Of a DNA stretch of 64,000 nucleotides, positions 9,914 to 19,218 are shown piece by piece (the first letter of the stretch is position 1; every line of letters starts with the position of its first letter). The notes beneath the pieces are model-generated. The model worked only from the letters and a program-made list of their open reading frames with translations. It made no database searches and had not been told where the DNA came from. Both the position numbers and the translations under genes were made by a program. Source of the stretch: Algoriphagus sp. NG3 (GTDB lineage: Bacteria; Bacteroidota; Bacteroidia; Cytophagales; Cyclobacteriaceae); contig NZ_CP139421.1 in the NCBI RefSeq assembly GCF_034119865.1, positions 2,232,001 through 2,296,000 of the forward strand. Direction: 5' to 3'.

Positions 9914-11152
9914 ATGTTTATTAGAAAATTTCTTTCCACATTATCTGCTACCTTGGTTCTGCTATCCTGTCAGGAAAAAGACGAAAAACCAGTTCTTCCC
10001 CTCAACCAGCTTAAGATTTACGTACATGAGTATTACACTTCTCAAGGAGACAGAACTTATGTTCTTATCCATGATCATGACGGAAAAGTGTCAGATTATC
10101 AAGAAGTCCTAAACGGGGACACCTTAAAACTCAACCTTTCTTCCTCTACGAATCATCATTTAACTATTTATAATTCTGGCCAGGAAAATACAGGGCATTA
10201 TTCCTCGCTTAAGACATTTATGAATGTTCCGGTGGATGTAGTTTTAATACTTGGCCTGTCAGAGCATACAATTGAAACTCCATCCGAGCTAGGCAATGAA
10301 TTGGAAGTAATAGCCACCAGTGAGGATAATGAAATTCAAAGTGGAAGCATAAGCAATGCTGCAGGAAATTTTCAGCTATTCTCAAATATTTCAGGAAATC
10401 AGATGAATTTAAAAATAAACAGAAGAATTGGATTCGACGAACATTTAATTTTTGTATCTGATAAGTCAGGTAAACCCTATTATAAATTTTTCTTTCAGAA
10501 AGAGGGGCAGACCTTATACCCCTTCAACTTATCAGAGTTTAAAGATTTTGAATACGAATTAGTTTTGGAAAATACCGGGTTAAAATTTAACACAGTAATT
10601 GTGCAAGAAATGATTGGTAAGGGTAACAGCTTTACAGGTTCCTTTTTACATTATAGTAGCACTTTTAATCCGGATAAAATCATATTGGGATATCTCGAAG
10701 GATTTCCACTGCACCATACATTCTTATCTGCTAATCCCGAAAGTAGCACAAATCAATCCGTTAATATTATTGCAAGGTCAGTAAAACCTCCTCAACTCGA
10801 CCTGGCAATACCTCAGCCCTTAGCGGTTGTTGACAAGGATTTTTACAACTTCAGCTTTAAGCTTCCTGAATATTATGAGAGATGGTCCGGTAACTGGCTT
10901 ATAAAAGACAGCAATAATTCACCCTTGTTGAGATGGACAATATCAGGAAACGAGCAAAAAAACCCACAATTAGAATTACCCCAAGAACTTATTTCGCAAA
11001 ATCCAAGACTTCAGGAACTAAATAAATTAGAGCTTTCTTCTCTATCAATTATCAAGGGAAAATTTAATTACTCAGAATGGTTAGAAAACGAATTAGTAAA
11101 AAAGAATACCCCTTATGAGTTTCAGGAAATAACTTGGAGAGAAACATTCTAG
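9914..11152 (+). CDS. Hypothetical lipoprotein
   Basis: I do not recognise a family. The 412 residues start with a lipoprotein signal (SATLVLLSC, Cys19) followed by an acidic stretch, so the protein should be anchored in an envelope membrane. The rest is rich in beta-strand-like segments (KLNLSSSTNHHLTIYNSG, QLFSNISGNQMNLKINRR), which would suit stacked Ig-like or beta-sandwich domains; this is inference. An ATG at 9900 in another frame is not used because it gives only a short frame. It follows the methyltransferase by 75 bp and may be co-transcribed. Confidence 0.75.
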   Translation: MFIRKFLSTLSATLVLLSCQEKDEKPVLPLNQLKIYVHEYYTSQGDRTYVLIHDHDGKVSDYQEVLNGDTLKLNLSSSTNHHLTIYNSGQENTGHYSSLKTFMNVPVDVVLILGLSEHTIETPSELGNELEVIATSEDNEIQSGSISNAAGNFQLFSNISGNQMNLKINRRIGFDEHLIFVSDKSGKPYYKFFFQKEGQTLYPFNLSEFKDFEYELVLENTGLKFNTVIVQEMIGKGNSFTGSFLHYSSTFNPDKIILGYLEGFPLHHTFLSANPESSTNQSVNIIARSVKPPQLDLAIPQPLAVVDKDFYNFSFKLPEYYERWSGNWLIKDSNNSPLLRWTISGNEQKNPQLELPQELISQNPRLQELNKLELSSLSIIKGKFNYSEWLENELVKKNTPYEFQEITWRETF

Positions 11153-11555
11153 CAAGGTTTAACCTGTACTATGCATTAGGATTCGTAGCAACCTATCCCA
11201 ATTTTTTCAAGAAGTGTTCAAATTACAGGAAAATCAGGCATTTTAGAGAAGGAACCCGGGATTACAAATCCCCAACAGCGGGAGTATAAAGAATTCATTG
11301 TCAAATATGGGTTCCAGATGTATGAGGTGGCTAAAGCCGGAAAGCATCTGCCGATGGGTATTGACCTTAACCTCCAGCTGAAGCAGGAGGGAATTGATGG
11401 GTTTTCATTTCCAGATTAGAAGCGGGAGGGAATTGATGAAGTATGAAAGCTGAATAAGATCGGAGATAGTCTCGCCTCTCGGACTTTGTCCAATTTAACC
11501 TATGTTTTTGTGCCCTCTGCGAAAAACTCTGTGTCCTTCGTGGTTAAAATCCTGA
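11153..11555. other. Intergenic region without a confident gene
   Basis: Apart from the weak open frame at 11189-11419, I see only an imperfect 24-base direct repeat (GGAGGGAATTGATG at 11389 and 11426) and a GTGTCCTTCGTGGTTAAAAT tract near 11530. No promoter or RNA could be assigned. Confidence 0.4.
11189..11419 (+). pseudogene. Possible small gene remnant
   Basis: One frame stays open from 11189 to the TAG at 11417-11419. The only ATG is at 11318, giving 33 codons. The C-terminal part (KAGKHLPMGIDLNLQLKQ) reads like protein rather than random sequence, but I recognise no family. It could be the tail of a lost gene or chance. Confidence 0.2.
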
Positions 11556-11590
11556 TAAAAAAAAGAGCCCGAAACTATCGGACTCTTTTC
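11556..11590 (-). terminator. Rho-independent terminator after the carrier-like gene
   Basis: Read on the minus strand, an 12-bp stem (AAAAGAGTCCGA pairing with TCGGGCTCTTTT, one G-U pair, 5-base loop) is followed by a run of eight T. It begins 9 bases after the stop codon of the gene at 11599-11829. Confidence 0.85.
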
Positions 11591-11598
11591 AGAAGAAA

Positions 11599-11829
11599 TC
11601 AACTCATCAACAATTCTATTATCTCAGCTGGAGCCTGTACTCCTGCCACCTTATCATCCTCTATCTGCTTTCTCAGTTCGTATTCAAGTTCGAATATCAA
11701 ACCGGACACAAACACCTTATCCATCCGTAAATCGCTCTCGAAAGAAGCGTATTTTCTTTTTCCAGTCAGGTCTATTCCATATTGATGGAAGACTTTGGAT
11801 ATTTTACGTAAATCAGTATAATTCTTCAT
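11599..11829 (-). CDS. Acyl-carrier-protein-like protein lacking the attachment serine
   Basis: A 76-residue protein whose second half lines up with the four-helix carrier-protein fold: F-ESDLRMDKVFVSGLIFEL matches the usual F-xDLGxDSLDxVELVxxLE, and KVAGVQAPAEIIELL matches the helix 3-4 end (ITTVQxAIDYI). The DSL motif, whose Ser carries 4'-phosphopantetheine, reads Asp37-Lys38-Val39 here, so it should not be loaded as a normal ACP. It may act as a binding or structural partner. It lies 72 bp downstream of the RND pump with a strong hairpin between them. Fold assignment is by eye and moderately sure; function is unknown. Confidence 0.65.
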   Translation of the reverse strand: MKNYTDLRKISKVFHQYGIDLTGKRKYASFESDLRMDKVFVSGLIFELEYELRKQIEDDKVAGVQAPAEIIELLMS

Positions 11830-11844
11830 TGGGTTGAAATTAAT

Positions 11845-11881
11845 GCCACCAGCTCAGATAATTGAAAACTGAGCTAGTGGC
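11845..11881 (-). terminator. Hairpin after the RND pump gene
   Basis: A 13-bp stem (GCCACTAGCTCAG with CTGAGCTGGTGGC, one G-U pair, 11-base loop) starts 20 bases after the pump stop codon. There is no good T-run after it, so it may be a leaky terminator, an attenuator or an RNA-stability element between the pump and the carrier-like gene. Confidence 0.6.
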
Positions 11882-11900
11882 TGTTTATCTATTAGTTCGT

Positions 11901-14900
11901 CTAGACGTAGGCCGCTGCTTCGGATTCGAATTCCTCCACATTAGTCTCTTCCAGCTCGATTTGCTTCTTCTCGCCTTTTCCGATTTTGACCATAAATCTG
12001 TCAAATAAGTAATATATCACAGGAACTACGACCAAGGTCAGGAACATGGATGACAGCAAACCACCGATGATTACCCAAGCCAGACTGTTTTTCCATTCGG
12101 CGCCCGCACCAGTAGCCAGCGCAATTGGCATCATCCCGATTACCATCGCAATCGTCGTCATCAGGATAGGACGGAACCTGATTTTCACTGCTTTTTCCAA
12201 CGCTTCTTTCACCTCGACTCCGGCCTCCTTCAGTTGATTGGTGAAATCGACCAGGAGTATGGCATTTTTCGCCACCAGTCCCATCAACATAATCAGCCCC
12301 ATGATGGAAAAGATACTCAGCGTACCTTTGGTCAGCGCCAAAGCCAGGAGAGAACCGATCAAGGCCATAGGAAGTGAGAACATCACCACCAGCGGATAGA
12401 TATACGAGTCATATAGTGCCACCATGATCAGGTAGATCAAAATGATGGAGGCCAAGAGTGCCAATCCCAATGATCCGAATCCTTCAGACTGGTTTTTCAT
12501 ATCCCCGTCGTAATTGATTTTGACTTGCTGAGGGAGATCCATCTTCTCTATAGCGGCAGTCAACTCTGCACCCACCGTGCCCGAAGGAACGCCTGCCACC
12601 TGAGAGGTGATTTTCACGGAAGACACCCTATCCCTTCTTTCAAGCTTGGTAGGACCTTCAGACTGACTCACTTGAGCGAATTGCTCCAGTTTCACAAGGT
12701 TTCCACTTCTATTGAGGAAAGTGAGGTTCTGTACATCAGAGATGGATTTTCTATCAAATTCATTGAGTTTGACCATGATATCATACTCATAATCTCCATC
12801 CGTATATTTGGAATCGTCGTTACCGTTGAAGGCAACCTGAAGTGCTCCGCCCACCATATCCATGGACAGGCCTAGTTCGTTCATTTTATAACGATCCACT
12901 TCTATACGTATTTCAGGATTCCCGTCTTCCAATGAGCTTTCTATCTTTCTGGTGCCTTTCAGTCCGGCTAGAATCGCTTCTATTTTCTCAGAAACCACAC
13001 GGATAGAATCCTTGTCAGGCCCAGAGACGATCACTTGGATCGGTGCATCATTGGCAGTACCCATGATGGAAATAGGCACACCTGTATATTCAGCCCCCGT
13101 AATATTTTCCTCCAGGTAATTCTCCAGATTCCTTGCATAATCAGGACCTGTCATAGATCTGTGCTCCGGCCCTACCAGTTTCACCAAAATTTCAGAGGTA
13201 AACGGTGAGGACTGGGAACCTGTAAACTGTCCACTGGCTACACCTACGGTAGTAAATACTTCAGTAACCTCAGGAAGAGTTCTCAAGTAATCCTCCACTT
13301 CCCGGGTTTTAAAGTTGGTCTGCTCCAGAGTGGCATCTTTGGGAAGCTCCAGCCTAAGCAGGAATTCCCCTCTGTCACCCTCGGAGACGAATTCCGAACC
13401 GATAAATCCTTGGATCACCAAAAAGAAAGAAGAAATAAAGAGTATGAAGGTAATTGCCAGCAAGGCTACTTTATGGGCAAAACCCCATCTTAATATTTCT
13501 ATCAACCAATCCACAAATGCATCCAATCCAGCCTCAAACCCATACACTATTTTTCCAAAGAAGGAATTTTTGTCCAGATGCTCCAGCTTAGAGAAGCGTG
13601 ACGTGAGGAGCGGGATCAGGGTAAATGCAACCAGCAAACTGATCAAAGTAGCCGTGGCCACTGTAATACTAAACTGGGCCAAAATACCGCCAATCAACCC
13701 ACCGGTCATTGCCAATGGCACGAACACCACGATAATAACCAAGGTAATGGAAACCACAGTAGCGCCGATTTCACGGATACCGTCGTAAGAAGCCTGGGCT
13801 ATGGTTTTACCCATTTCCAAGTGACGGTAGATGTTTTCGATGACCACAATTGCATCATCCACAAGGATACCTACCACGAGTGAAAGTGCCAGAAGTGACA
13901 TCAAGTTCAGTGTGAAACCTGCGAGGAACATCACCGTGAATGTAGCCACAATAGAAGCAGGAACTGCCACCATCACGATAACCGCATTTCGGATACTGTG
14001 CAGGAATAGTAACATGATCAAAGCCACCAACACAACTGCAATAATTAAATCAGTAATCACATGATTGGCTGCTTCAAGGGTAAACTCAGAAGTATTCTGG
14101 GAAATCTGGAAAGAAACCCCTTCGGCAGTATAAGTCTGCTCCAAAGAGTGTAGCTCATGCTCCAATATTTCAGAAACTTCTACCGCATTGGCATCAGATT
14201 GCTTCTGTACGGTAAGGCCTATCGCTGATTTCCCGTTAAGTCTTGTCAGGATATCTTCATCCTTAAAAGAATCTTGGATTTCGGCAACTTCTTTCAGTTG
14301 TATAGGAGATTCATCCGTACGGTAAGCAACCACTAGGTTTTCGATATCCTGAATAGTCTGGAATTTACCGGCAAGACGGATCAAAACCTGTCCTTCATTG
14401 TCTTTCAACCTTCCTGTAGGGAAGTCAAGATTACTCGCATTGATGGTTTGGGCTACTGTAATAGGAGAAATACCATAGGCATCCAGCTTATTTCTATCCA
14501 GGTTTACCTTTATTTCACGCTCGGTACCACCCAGCATATTCACTTGTGCAACCCCTTTGATCTGAGCCAATGAAGGCTGTATTTTATTTTTCACCAAATC
14601 ATAGAAAGCAGAAGGATTCAGATCCGAATACACTGCCAGCTGCATGATAGGAAGATCATCCAGATCAAACTTGCCTAAACTAGGCGGATCAGCATCTTCG
14701 GGGAGGTCGCCTAGGATGGCATTGATTTTACGCTGCGCATCCTGCAGAGAATAATCCACGTCCTCTCCTGCTTCAAGTTCTATGGTAATGATGGACACAC
14801 TCTCCTGGGAGATGGAGTTCATGGACTTGATCCCTTCCAGGGAAGCTACCGCATCCTCTATTTTCTTGGTCACGGAGGTTTCCACCTCAGAAGGAGCAGC

Positions 14901-15059
14901 TCCTGGATAGATGGTGGATATGGTCACCACATTGGTTTCCATTTTCGGCAAAAGCTCGTAAGACAGCTGTGTGTAGGAGAAGATCCCCAGCAGAGTCAGT
15001 ACGGTAAACAGCACCACCACCATAGTGGATCGCTGTATAGATATTTTGGTGATCTGCAT
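11901..15059 (-). CDS. RND efflux pump inner-membrane transporter (AcrB/HAE1 type)
   Basis: Proton-driven exporter of drugs or other hydrophobic compounds, working with the adaptor and outer-membrane channel encoded upstream. The 1052 residues show the two-fold RND repeat: TM1 (STMVVVLFTVLTLLGIFSY), porter domains, TM2-6 with the proton-relay pair in VVGILVDDAIVVIEN (about residues 401-402), a second TM7 and the relay Lys in GLVAKNAILLVDF (about 929). The linker between halves is short. Adaptor and pump are separated by 3 bp. The Asp-rich ligand pocket gives no clue to substrate, but the absence of a CzcA-type DFG/Met signature argues against heavy metal export. Confidence 0.96.
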   Translation of the reverse strand: MQITKISIQRSTMVVVLFTVLTLLGIFSYTQLSYELLPKMETNVVTISTIYPGAAPSEVETSVTKKIEDAVASLEGIKSMNSISQESVSIITIELEAGEDVDYSLQDAQRKINAILGDLPEDADPPSLGKFDLDDLPIMQLAVYSDLNPSAFYDLVKNKIQPSLAQIKGVAQVNMLGGTEREIKVNLDRNKLDAYGISPITVAQTINASNLDFPTGRLKDNEGQVLIRLAGKFQTIQDIENLVVAYRTDESPIQLKEVAEIQDSFKDEDILTRLNGKSAIGLTVQKQSDANAVEVSEILEHELHSLEQTYTAEGVSFQISQNTSEFTLEAANHVITDLIIAVVLVALIMLLFLHSIRNAVIVMVAVPASIVATFTVMFLAGFTLNLMSLLALSLVVGILVDDAIVVIENIYRHLEMGKTIAQASYDGIREIGATVVSITLVIIVVFVPLAMTGGLIGGILAQFSITVATATLISLLVAFTLIPLLTSRFSKLEHLDKNSFFGKIVYGFEAGLDAFVDWLIEILRWGFAHKVALLAITFILFISSFFLVIQGFIGSEFVSEGDRGEFLLRLELPKDATLEQTNFKTREVEDYLRTLPEVTEVFTTVGVASGQFTGSQSSPFTSEILVKLVGPEHRSMTGPDYARNLENYLEENITGAEYTGVPISIMGTANDAPIQVIVSGPDKDSIRVVSEKIEAILAGLKGTRKIESSLEDGNPEIRIEVDRYKMNELGLSMDMVGGALQVAFNGNDDSKYTDGDYEYDIMVKLNEFDRKSISDVQNLTFLNRSGNLVKLEQFAQVSQSEGPTKLERRDRVSSVKITSQVAGVPSGTVGAELTAAIEKMDLPQQVKINYDGDMKNQSEGFGSLGLALLASIILIYLIMVALYDSYIYPLVVMFSLPMALIGSLLALALTKGTLSIFSIMGLIMLMGLVAKNAILLVDFTNQLKEAGVEVKEALEKAVKIRFRPILMTTIAMVIGMMPIALATGAGAEWKNSLAWVIIGGLLSSMFLTLVVVPVIYYLFDRFMVKIGKGEKKQIELEETNVEEFESEAAAYV

Positions 15060-15062
15060 AGT

Positions 15063-16115
15063 TTATTGAACTTTCACTTTTGTACCTTCTTTCACGTTGA
15101 TGAGGCCTGAAGCAATCACCTTATCCCCTGCTTTCAAACCCTCCAATATCTCTACAGTCCCATCGTCCAGTGGATTAATTTTGACAGGCTGATAAACCGC
15201 CACATCGTCTTTGATCAAGAATACCCCAGGGGATTTTAGGCTTCCTGCAATGGACTTTCTGTCGATTTTCAATACTTTTTCTTCTTGGGAAAATTTAAAC
15301 TGGGCAGTACCGAACATCCCCGGCTTGATCTGGTCCTGGTTAGGACTGTTCATGATCAGCTCCACTTCGTATTTGAAGGAAGCATCTGCCTTATCCGAAA
15401 TAAAATGTACTTTCCCTGTGAAATCCTGGTTGGAAATAGCATTTACACGAACTGCGATCTCCTCACCCAACTTGACTTTGGCTATCTCACTTTCGGTAAC
15501 TTTAACTGATAATTTCAGAGGATTTTTGTTGATGATGTCTGCCAAAGGCATTCCCGGGCTGACCAATGTTCCCATTTCATAGTAATCCTGATTGATAAAT
15601 CCAGAAATCGGTGCGGTTACCTGAGTATCATCCAGTCTTTTTTGAAGTGCAGTAAGTTGCGCATCAGCTATTTTGAAGGCTTTTTCATTTTCTTCCAGCT
15701 GTTTTTTAGTAATAGCATCCGTGGCAGCCAGATTCTCAAAGCGCTTCAGGTCCTTCTCTGCCTGATCTCTATTAAGTTGGGCAATCGTATAATCAGCTCT
15801 GATCAGACGGTCGTCGATCTGAACAATGAGGTCTCCTTTGCGGACATAGTCTCCTTTTCGTTTTTGGATTTTCACAATGGATCCGGAAGTTTCGGCCATC
15901 AGATTCAGTTCCTGGGACGGCTGGAAAACCCCATTCGCCTCGAAATTCCTATTTACGGTTTTTTCTTCCACATTCTCCACCGTAACGGAGATGTATTCGC
16001 TTGATTTCATGGCAAGTGTAGCTGCTTCGTTCATTTCCTGCTTATTGTTATATAGCGTGAATGCAACTGCCCCTACTCCTACCAGGAGTAATGCTATGAT
16101 TATTAATTTCTTCAT
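15063..16115 (-). CDS. RND efflux periplasmic adaptor (membrane fusion protein)
   Basis: Links the RND pump to the TolC-type channel. The 350 residues begin with a membrane anchor (IIIALLLVGVGAVAFTLY), followed by the lipoyl half-motif GSIVKIQKRKGDYVRKGD, a helical hairpin (residues about 110-160), the second lipoyl half (APISGFINQDYYEMGTLVSP) and beta-barrel and membrane-proximal domains (IKPGMFGTAQFKF). No lipobox Cys is present, so it is anchored by the helix. It lies 19 bp after the channel gene in one operon. Confidence 0.95.
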   Translation of the reverse strand: MKKLIIIALLLVGVGAVAFTLYNNKQEMNEAATLAMKSSEYISVTVENVEEKTVNRNFEANGVFQPSQELNLMAETSGSIVKIQKRKGDYVRKGDLIVQIDDRLIRADYTIAQLNRDQAEKDLKRFENLAATDAITKKQLEENEKAFKIADAQLTALQKRLDDTQVTAPISGFINQDYYEMGTLVSPGMPLADIINKNPLKLSVKVTESEIAKVKLGEEIAVRVNAISNQDFTGKVHFISDKADASFKYEVELIMNSPNQDQIKPGMFGTAQFKFSQEEKVLKIDRKSIAGSLKSPGVFLIKDDVAVYQPVKINPLDDGTVEILEGLKAGDKVIASGLINVKEGTKVKVQ

Positions 16116-16134
16116 CGTTGGTATAAGTTTTCGA

Positions 16135-17502
16135 TTACAGTAAAAGATTAGTGATTTTTCCGGTTGAGTTCAGAATCTCCAGTTGGGCTATTCTTACCTG
16201 AATGATCTGGTTATTGTAAGCGGCTTGGGCCTGACGCTGGGTAGTTTCAGAGTCCAGCAGATCTGTCAGCGGGCTTAACCCTTCTTTATACAAAAGAGTA
16301 GTCTCCTCAAAGACATCGTTCGCCAGATCAAGATTGCTGTCCAAGGAGGCTAATGTGCTCAGGGAGTTATAGTATTTGTTGAGTGCGTTCTTGTATTCCA
16401 GTTCAGCCGCATCCTCAGCCTGCAGGCGATCCAGGTTCAGCTGTTGGGCGTTGACCTTAGACTGTGCTGCCTTGTATTTGGTCTGCATACCATCGAAAAT
16501 GGGGATCTCCAGTTTGAGCCCAATCAAGAACCCCTGATACCACACTTTGCTCTGGCTCATAAAATCAAATTCCTGGGAAAAGGCGTTTTTGTTGAAGTCC
16601 GCAAAGCCTACTAGTTGAGGCTGGTGGGCAGCTCTGATGTTCTTGTATTCATACTCATACAGTTTCTCCTGCACACCAAGTACCTGTATGTCCTTTCGGT
16701 CGAATATGCTGAAATCCTGAACCTGAAAATTTTTCACTTTCTGATCCATATCAGCTACTGACTGATCCAGCGTAATCTCCGTATCCACCGGAATTCCCAT
16801 CAAGAGCTTCAGGTATCCTTCCTGCTGGAAAATAGCTATTTCAAGATTTTCCAGTTCACTTTTGATTGAAGTGAGGTTTACTTTCACACGGTTGAGATCC
16901 ACTTTGCGGGCAAGATCATTTTCATACTGGGACTGAAGTATTTTCTCCAAACTGGTCAGTTGATCGATGTTGGCCTGCAGATTTTCCTTCTGAAGCTCTA
17001 GTTGAATCACTCCCAGATAATTCATGGAGATCTCACGTATGACGTTCTCTTCAGACTGCTCAGCCAGGATCCTATAGAATTCCTCCCCTGTTTTGGCAGC
17101 TTTCAAACCAATCAGATATGAGTTACTGAAAATCAACTGGTTTAACTGAAAACCCGCCTGTAGGGATTGAGGTACCCCAAGTGCAATGACCTGGATATCA
17201 TTTGGGTCACCTCCAAAAATACCTCCCGGTACTGCCTGAGGAAACACATCGATGAAATTGTTGTATTTCCCATAGGCTGAAAATTGTGGCAGTCCGGCTC
17301 CACGGATTTCATTTCGCTGGTAGGTAGCCTTTTCCTCATCGAGGATTGCCTTTTTGAGCGTACGGTTATTTTCCATGCCAATGCGGATACTCTCCTTAAG
17401 AGTGAGCTTATCCGGGATTTCAAATTCCTGCACTGCCTCCTGACCCATAGCCATCACAGGGGCTATTAAGAAAAATGCATAGGTTAAATACTTCTTTAAC
17501 AT
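16135..17502 (-). CDS. TolC-family outer-membrane efflux channel
   Basis: Outer-membrane exit duct of the tripartite pump. A Sec signal peptide (LTYAFFLIAPVMAMGQE) is followed by two OEP repeats of long helices; typical phrases are LTLKESIRIGMENNRTLKKA near residue 33 and LKLEIPIFDGMQTKYKAAQS near 330, and a closing ALNKYYNSLSTL / LYKEGLSPLTDLLDSE pair. The 455-residue length fits the family. It is the first structural gene of the operon, 70 bp after the GbsR-type regulator. Confidence 0.95.
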   Translation of the reverse strand: MLKKYLTYAFFLIAPVMAMGQEAVQEFEIPDKLTLKESIRIGMENNRTLKKAILDEEKATYQRNEIRGAGLPQFSAYGKYNNFIDVFPQAVPGGIFGGDPNDIQVIALGVPQSLQAGFQLNQLIFSNSYLIGLKAAKTGEEFYRILAEQSEENVIREISMNYLGVIQLELQKENLQANIDQLTSLEKILQSQYENDLARKVDLNRVKVNLTSIKSELENLEIAIFQQEGYLKLLMGIPVDTEITLDQSVADMDQKVKNFQVQDFSIFDRKDIQVLGVQEKLYEYEYKNIRAAHQPQLVGFADFNKNAFSQEFDFMSQSKVWYQGFLIGLKLEIPIFDGMQTKYKAAQSKVNAQQLNLDRLQAEDAAELEYKNALNKYYNSLSTLASLDSNLDLANDVFEETTLLYKEGLSPLTDLLDSETTQRQAQAAYNNQIIQVRIAQLEILNSTGKITNLLL

Positions 17503-17572
17503 AATTGGATAATAGTTGGTTATAAAATATCTAGTTGGTTCTGTTTTTAATAAACCTAGTAGTCAAATTTTT

Positions 17573-18034
17573 TTAGCAATGTTGTTTTTTAAAGCGTTCA
17601 AATAGAGCTGGGATTTCTTTTTTAAAGAAGCCTAAGAAATCAGAAAAATCTTTCATTTTACAATTGAATTCAGGATTTTTATCTGTTCTCACTTCCAGCA
17701 CTTCGTCTATAAATTTCTGGATCTCGGCTATATTTTCAAGTTCCTTCGCAAAATCCTCTCTCCAGTCACTGAGTTTAAGGGCAAAGTACCGCTTTCTGTC
17801 ACCGGGTCTTGTGGAATAGACACACCTACCTTTGGCCTGTAAGAAAGTCAATGCATTGCTTACAGCACTTTTACTGACACCTAGCTGCTCTACAATCTCA
17901 TCAAAGGAGACCTCTCCTTCTTCGTGAACCAAAAGAAGACCTATGATTCTTCCAACTAGTGGCTGCATTCCTTTGTGTTCGTGGAATACACCGATACGCT
18001 CTATGAGTTCTTTGTGTCTTTCAGTTAAAATCAT
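17573..18034 (-). CDS. GbsR/MarR-type winged-helix regulator of the efflux operon
   Basis: DNA-binding regulator, 153 residues. The winged helix occupies about residues 25-85: EGEVSFDEIVEQLGVSKSAV is helix-turn-helix, and STRPGDRKRYFAL is the wing. The long C-terminal helices are typical of GbsR-type dimerisation. As the first gene of the regulator/TolC/adaptor/pump operon it probably represses its own promoter; a palindrome sits exactly on the -33 element (see 18093-18110). The inducer is unknown. Confidence 0.88.
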   Translation of the reverse strand: MILTERHKELIERIGVFHEHKGMQPLVGRIIGLLLVHEEGEVSFDEIVEQLGVSKSAVSNALTFLQAKGRCVYSTRPGDRKRYFALKLSDWREDFAKELENIAEIQKFIDEVLEVRTDKNPEFNCKMKDFSDFLGFFKKEIPALFERFKKQHC

Positions 18035-18069
18035 CTTTCATTAATTTGGGTTATGGGGTGATAACGGGA

Positions 18070-18102
18070 CAAAGGTAAACAAAGTTCAGTTAGTTCTGCA
18101 AA
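18070..18102 (-). promoter_or_regulatory. Bacteroidota-type promoter of the efflux operon
   Basis: On the minus strand, TACCTTTG (18077-18070) matches the -7 consensus TAnnTTTG exactly. A TTTG (18102-18099) lies 21 bases upstream as the -33 element. The predicted start of transcription is about 30 bases before the regulator ATG at 18034. Confidence 0.65.
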
Positions 18103-18110
18103 TACAGAAC
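18093..18110. promoter_or_regulatory. Putative operator palindrome over the efflux -33 box
   Basis: GTTCTG-N6-CAGAAC is a perfect 6-bp inverted repeat; its spacer contains the -33 TTTG of the operon promoter. A further AGTTCAG lies just beside it at 18083. A dimeric GbsR/MarR protein bound here would block RNA polymerase. Confidence 0.55.
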
Positions 18111-18436
18111 AAAAAAAAATATTGTAAGATTGGAATCTGGTTTGGAACATGGATTTCTAGGATATATAGGAAGTTTACCCCAAGGGGCTGGATAAATGCG
18201 ATTTCCCGCAGACGGGCGCTGAAAAAGACGCAGATTTAATGCGGATTTATATTGTTGGAATGGATTCTGTTAATTAGTAGAAATTAAAGAATGGAAGGGT
18301 TTCCCGAAGATTGACTTAGATAAGTGAAGGAATAAAGATGATTTTCCCGATGAAGATTTCCCTAACAACTTCTTCTAAGCCATTAGCTGCCTAATCAAGC
18401 TTGATGAGTGTGGTGTTCATAATTTTTATACAAGTC
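18111..18436. other. Intergenic stretch, no gene seen
   Basis: The sequence contains an A-run, a GATTTCCCGCAGACGGGCGC patch and AT-rich DNA, with no open frame I would support. Confidence 0.4.
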
Positions 18437-18716
18437 TCGCCCCTTCAAAGCTGTCAAAACACTGTATTCCCGCCACTCTACGCTTCATACAGGGTCATGA
18501 ATGGTCAGGCTCCTTCGGAGCTGGCTTGGAAATAGAGCTGATAATCCGTATTGACTAGGATACACAGAAGTACATTACAGTCCATATTTACAGTATCCTC
18601 AGCTTCACTTTACAACCTAACAACAGAAAACCCGAAGGGTTGAAACTTTCCATGACCCTCGGCAGAGCCGGGGGATTCAGGCAGCAAACCAACACGCCAG
18701 CCCCGAATGGGGCGAG
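18437..18716 (+). repeat. Left direct repeat flanking the RAYT gene
   Basis: About 280 bases nearly identical to 19219-19495 and in the same orientation. It contains a chain of short GC-rich palindromes (GGCTCCTTCGGAGC, AACCCGAAGGGTT, CCCTCGGCAGAGCCGGGG, GCCCCGAATGGGGC), the type of structure recognised by REP-associated transposases. Confidence 0.8.
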
Positions 18717-18724
18717 ACTAGGCT

Positions 18725-19171
18725 CTATTTCAAAAAGTATCTCTCATCTATCTCAATACCATTCTCAATCAAAATCCTTCTATATTCATCTTCAAAAGTT
18801 TCTGTTTTATGATGTTCCTTTTGCCCTTTGATGTAGTTTATCAACCTATCCTTTTCATGAATTGAACAAGTGAAACACCCATATCCGTCTGCCCAACCTG
18901 TAAATTTTGGATGAGTTTTAGACTCTTTAATCCAAGCACTTGAATAGGCTTTTAAATCCTGCATAAAATCCGCAACTGCATTTGTAGGATGAATGTCAAC
19001 CAGTAAATGAATGTGGTTTTCAACACCATTGATTTGATAAAGTTTTGACTTTTTGTTTTTAACTATTCCCCATAAATAATTGTAAACATCCTTGGAGTCT
19101 GAATTCAAAGTAGGTTTATTTCTTTTCGTATGGAAAATGATGTGGTAATACATTTGTCTGTATGAGGTCAT
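18725..19171 (-). CDS. REP-associated/IS200-like Y1 transposase (RAYT)
   Basis: Single-strand HUH transposase of 148 residues. The start at 19171 is chosen because MTSYRQMYYHIIFHTKRNKP is the usual N-terminus of the family; an in-frame upstream ATG would add 23 residues read from repeat DNA. The HUH pair is His53-Ile-His55 in ENHIHLLVD, and the catalytic tyrosine is Tyr113 in NYIKGQKEHH with Gln117 as the metal ligand. It sits between two 280-bp direct repeats filled with GC-rich hairpins, which is typical of RAYT loci and not of classic IS200. It appears intact. Confidence 0.9.
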   Translation of the reverse strand: MTSYRQMYYHIIFHTKRNKPTLNSDSKDVYNYLWGIVKNKKSKLYQINGVENHIHLLVDIHPTNAVADFMQDLKAYSSAWIKESKTHPKFTGWADGYGCFTCSIHEKDRLINYIKGQKEHHKTETFEDEYRRILIENGIEIDERYFLK

Positions 19172-19218
19172 TTTTCGAAAGTTTGTTTTAAGAAAGTTAA
19201 GTGTTTTCAGTAAAAGTA

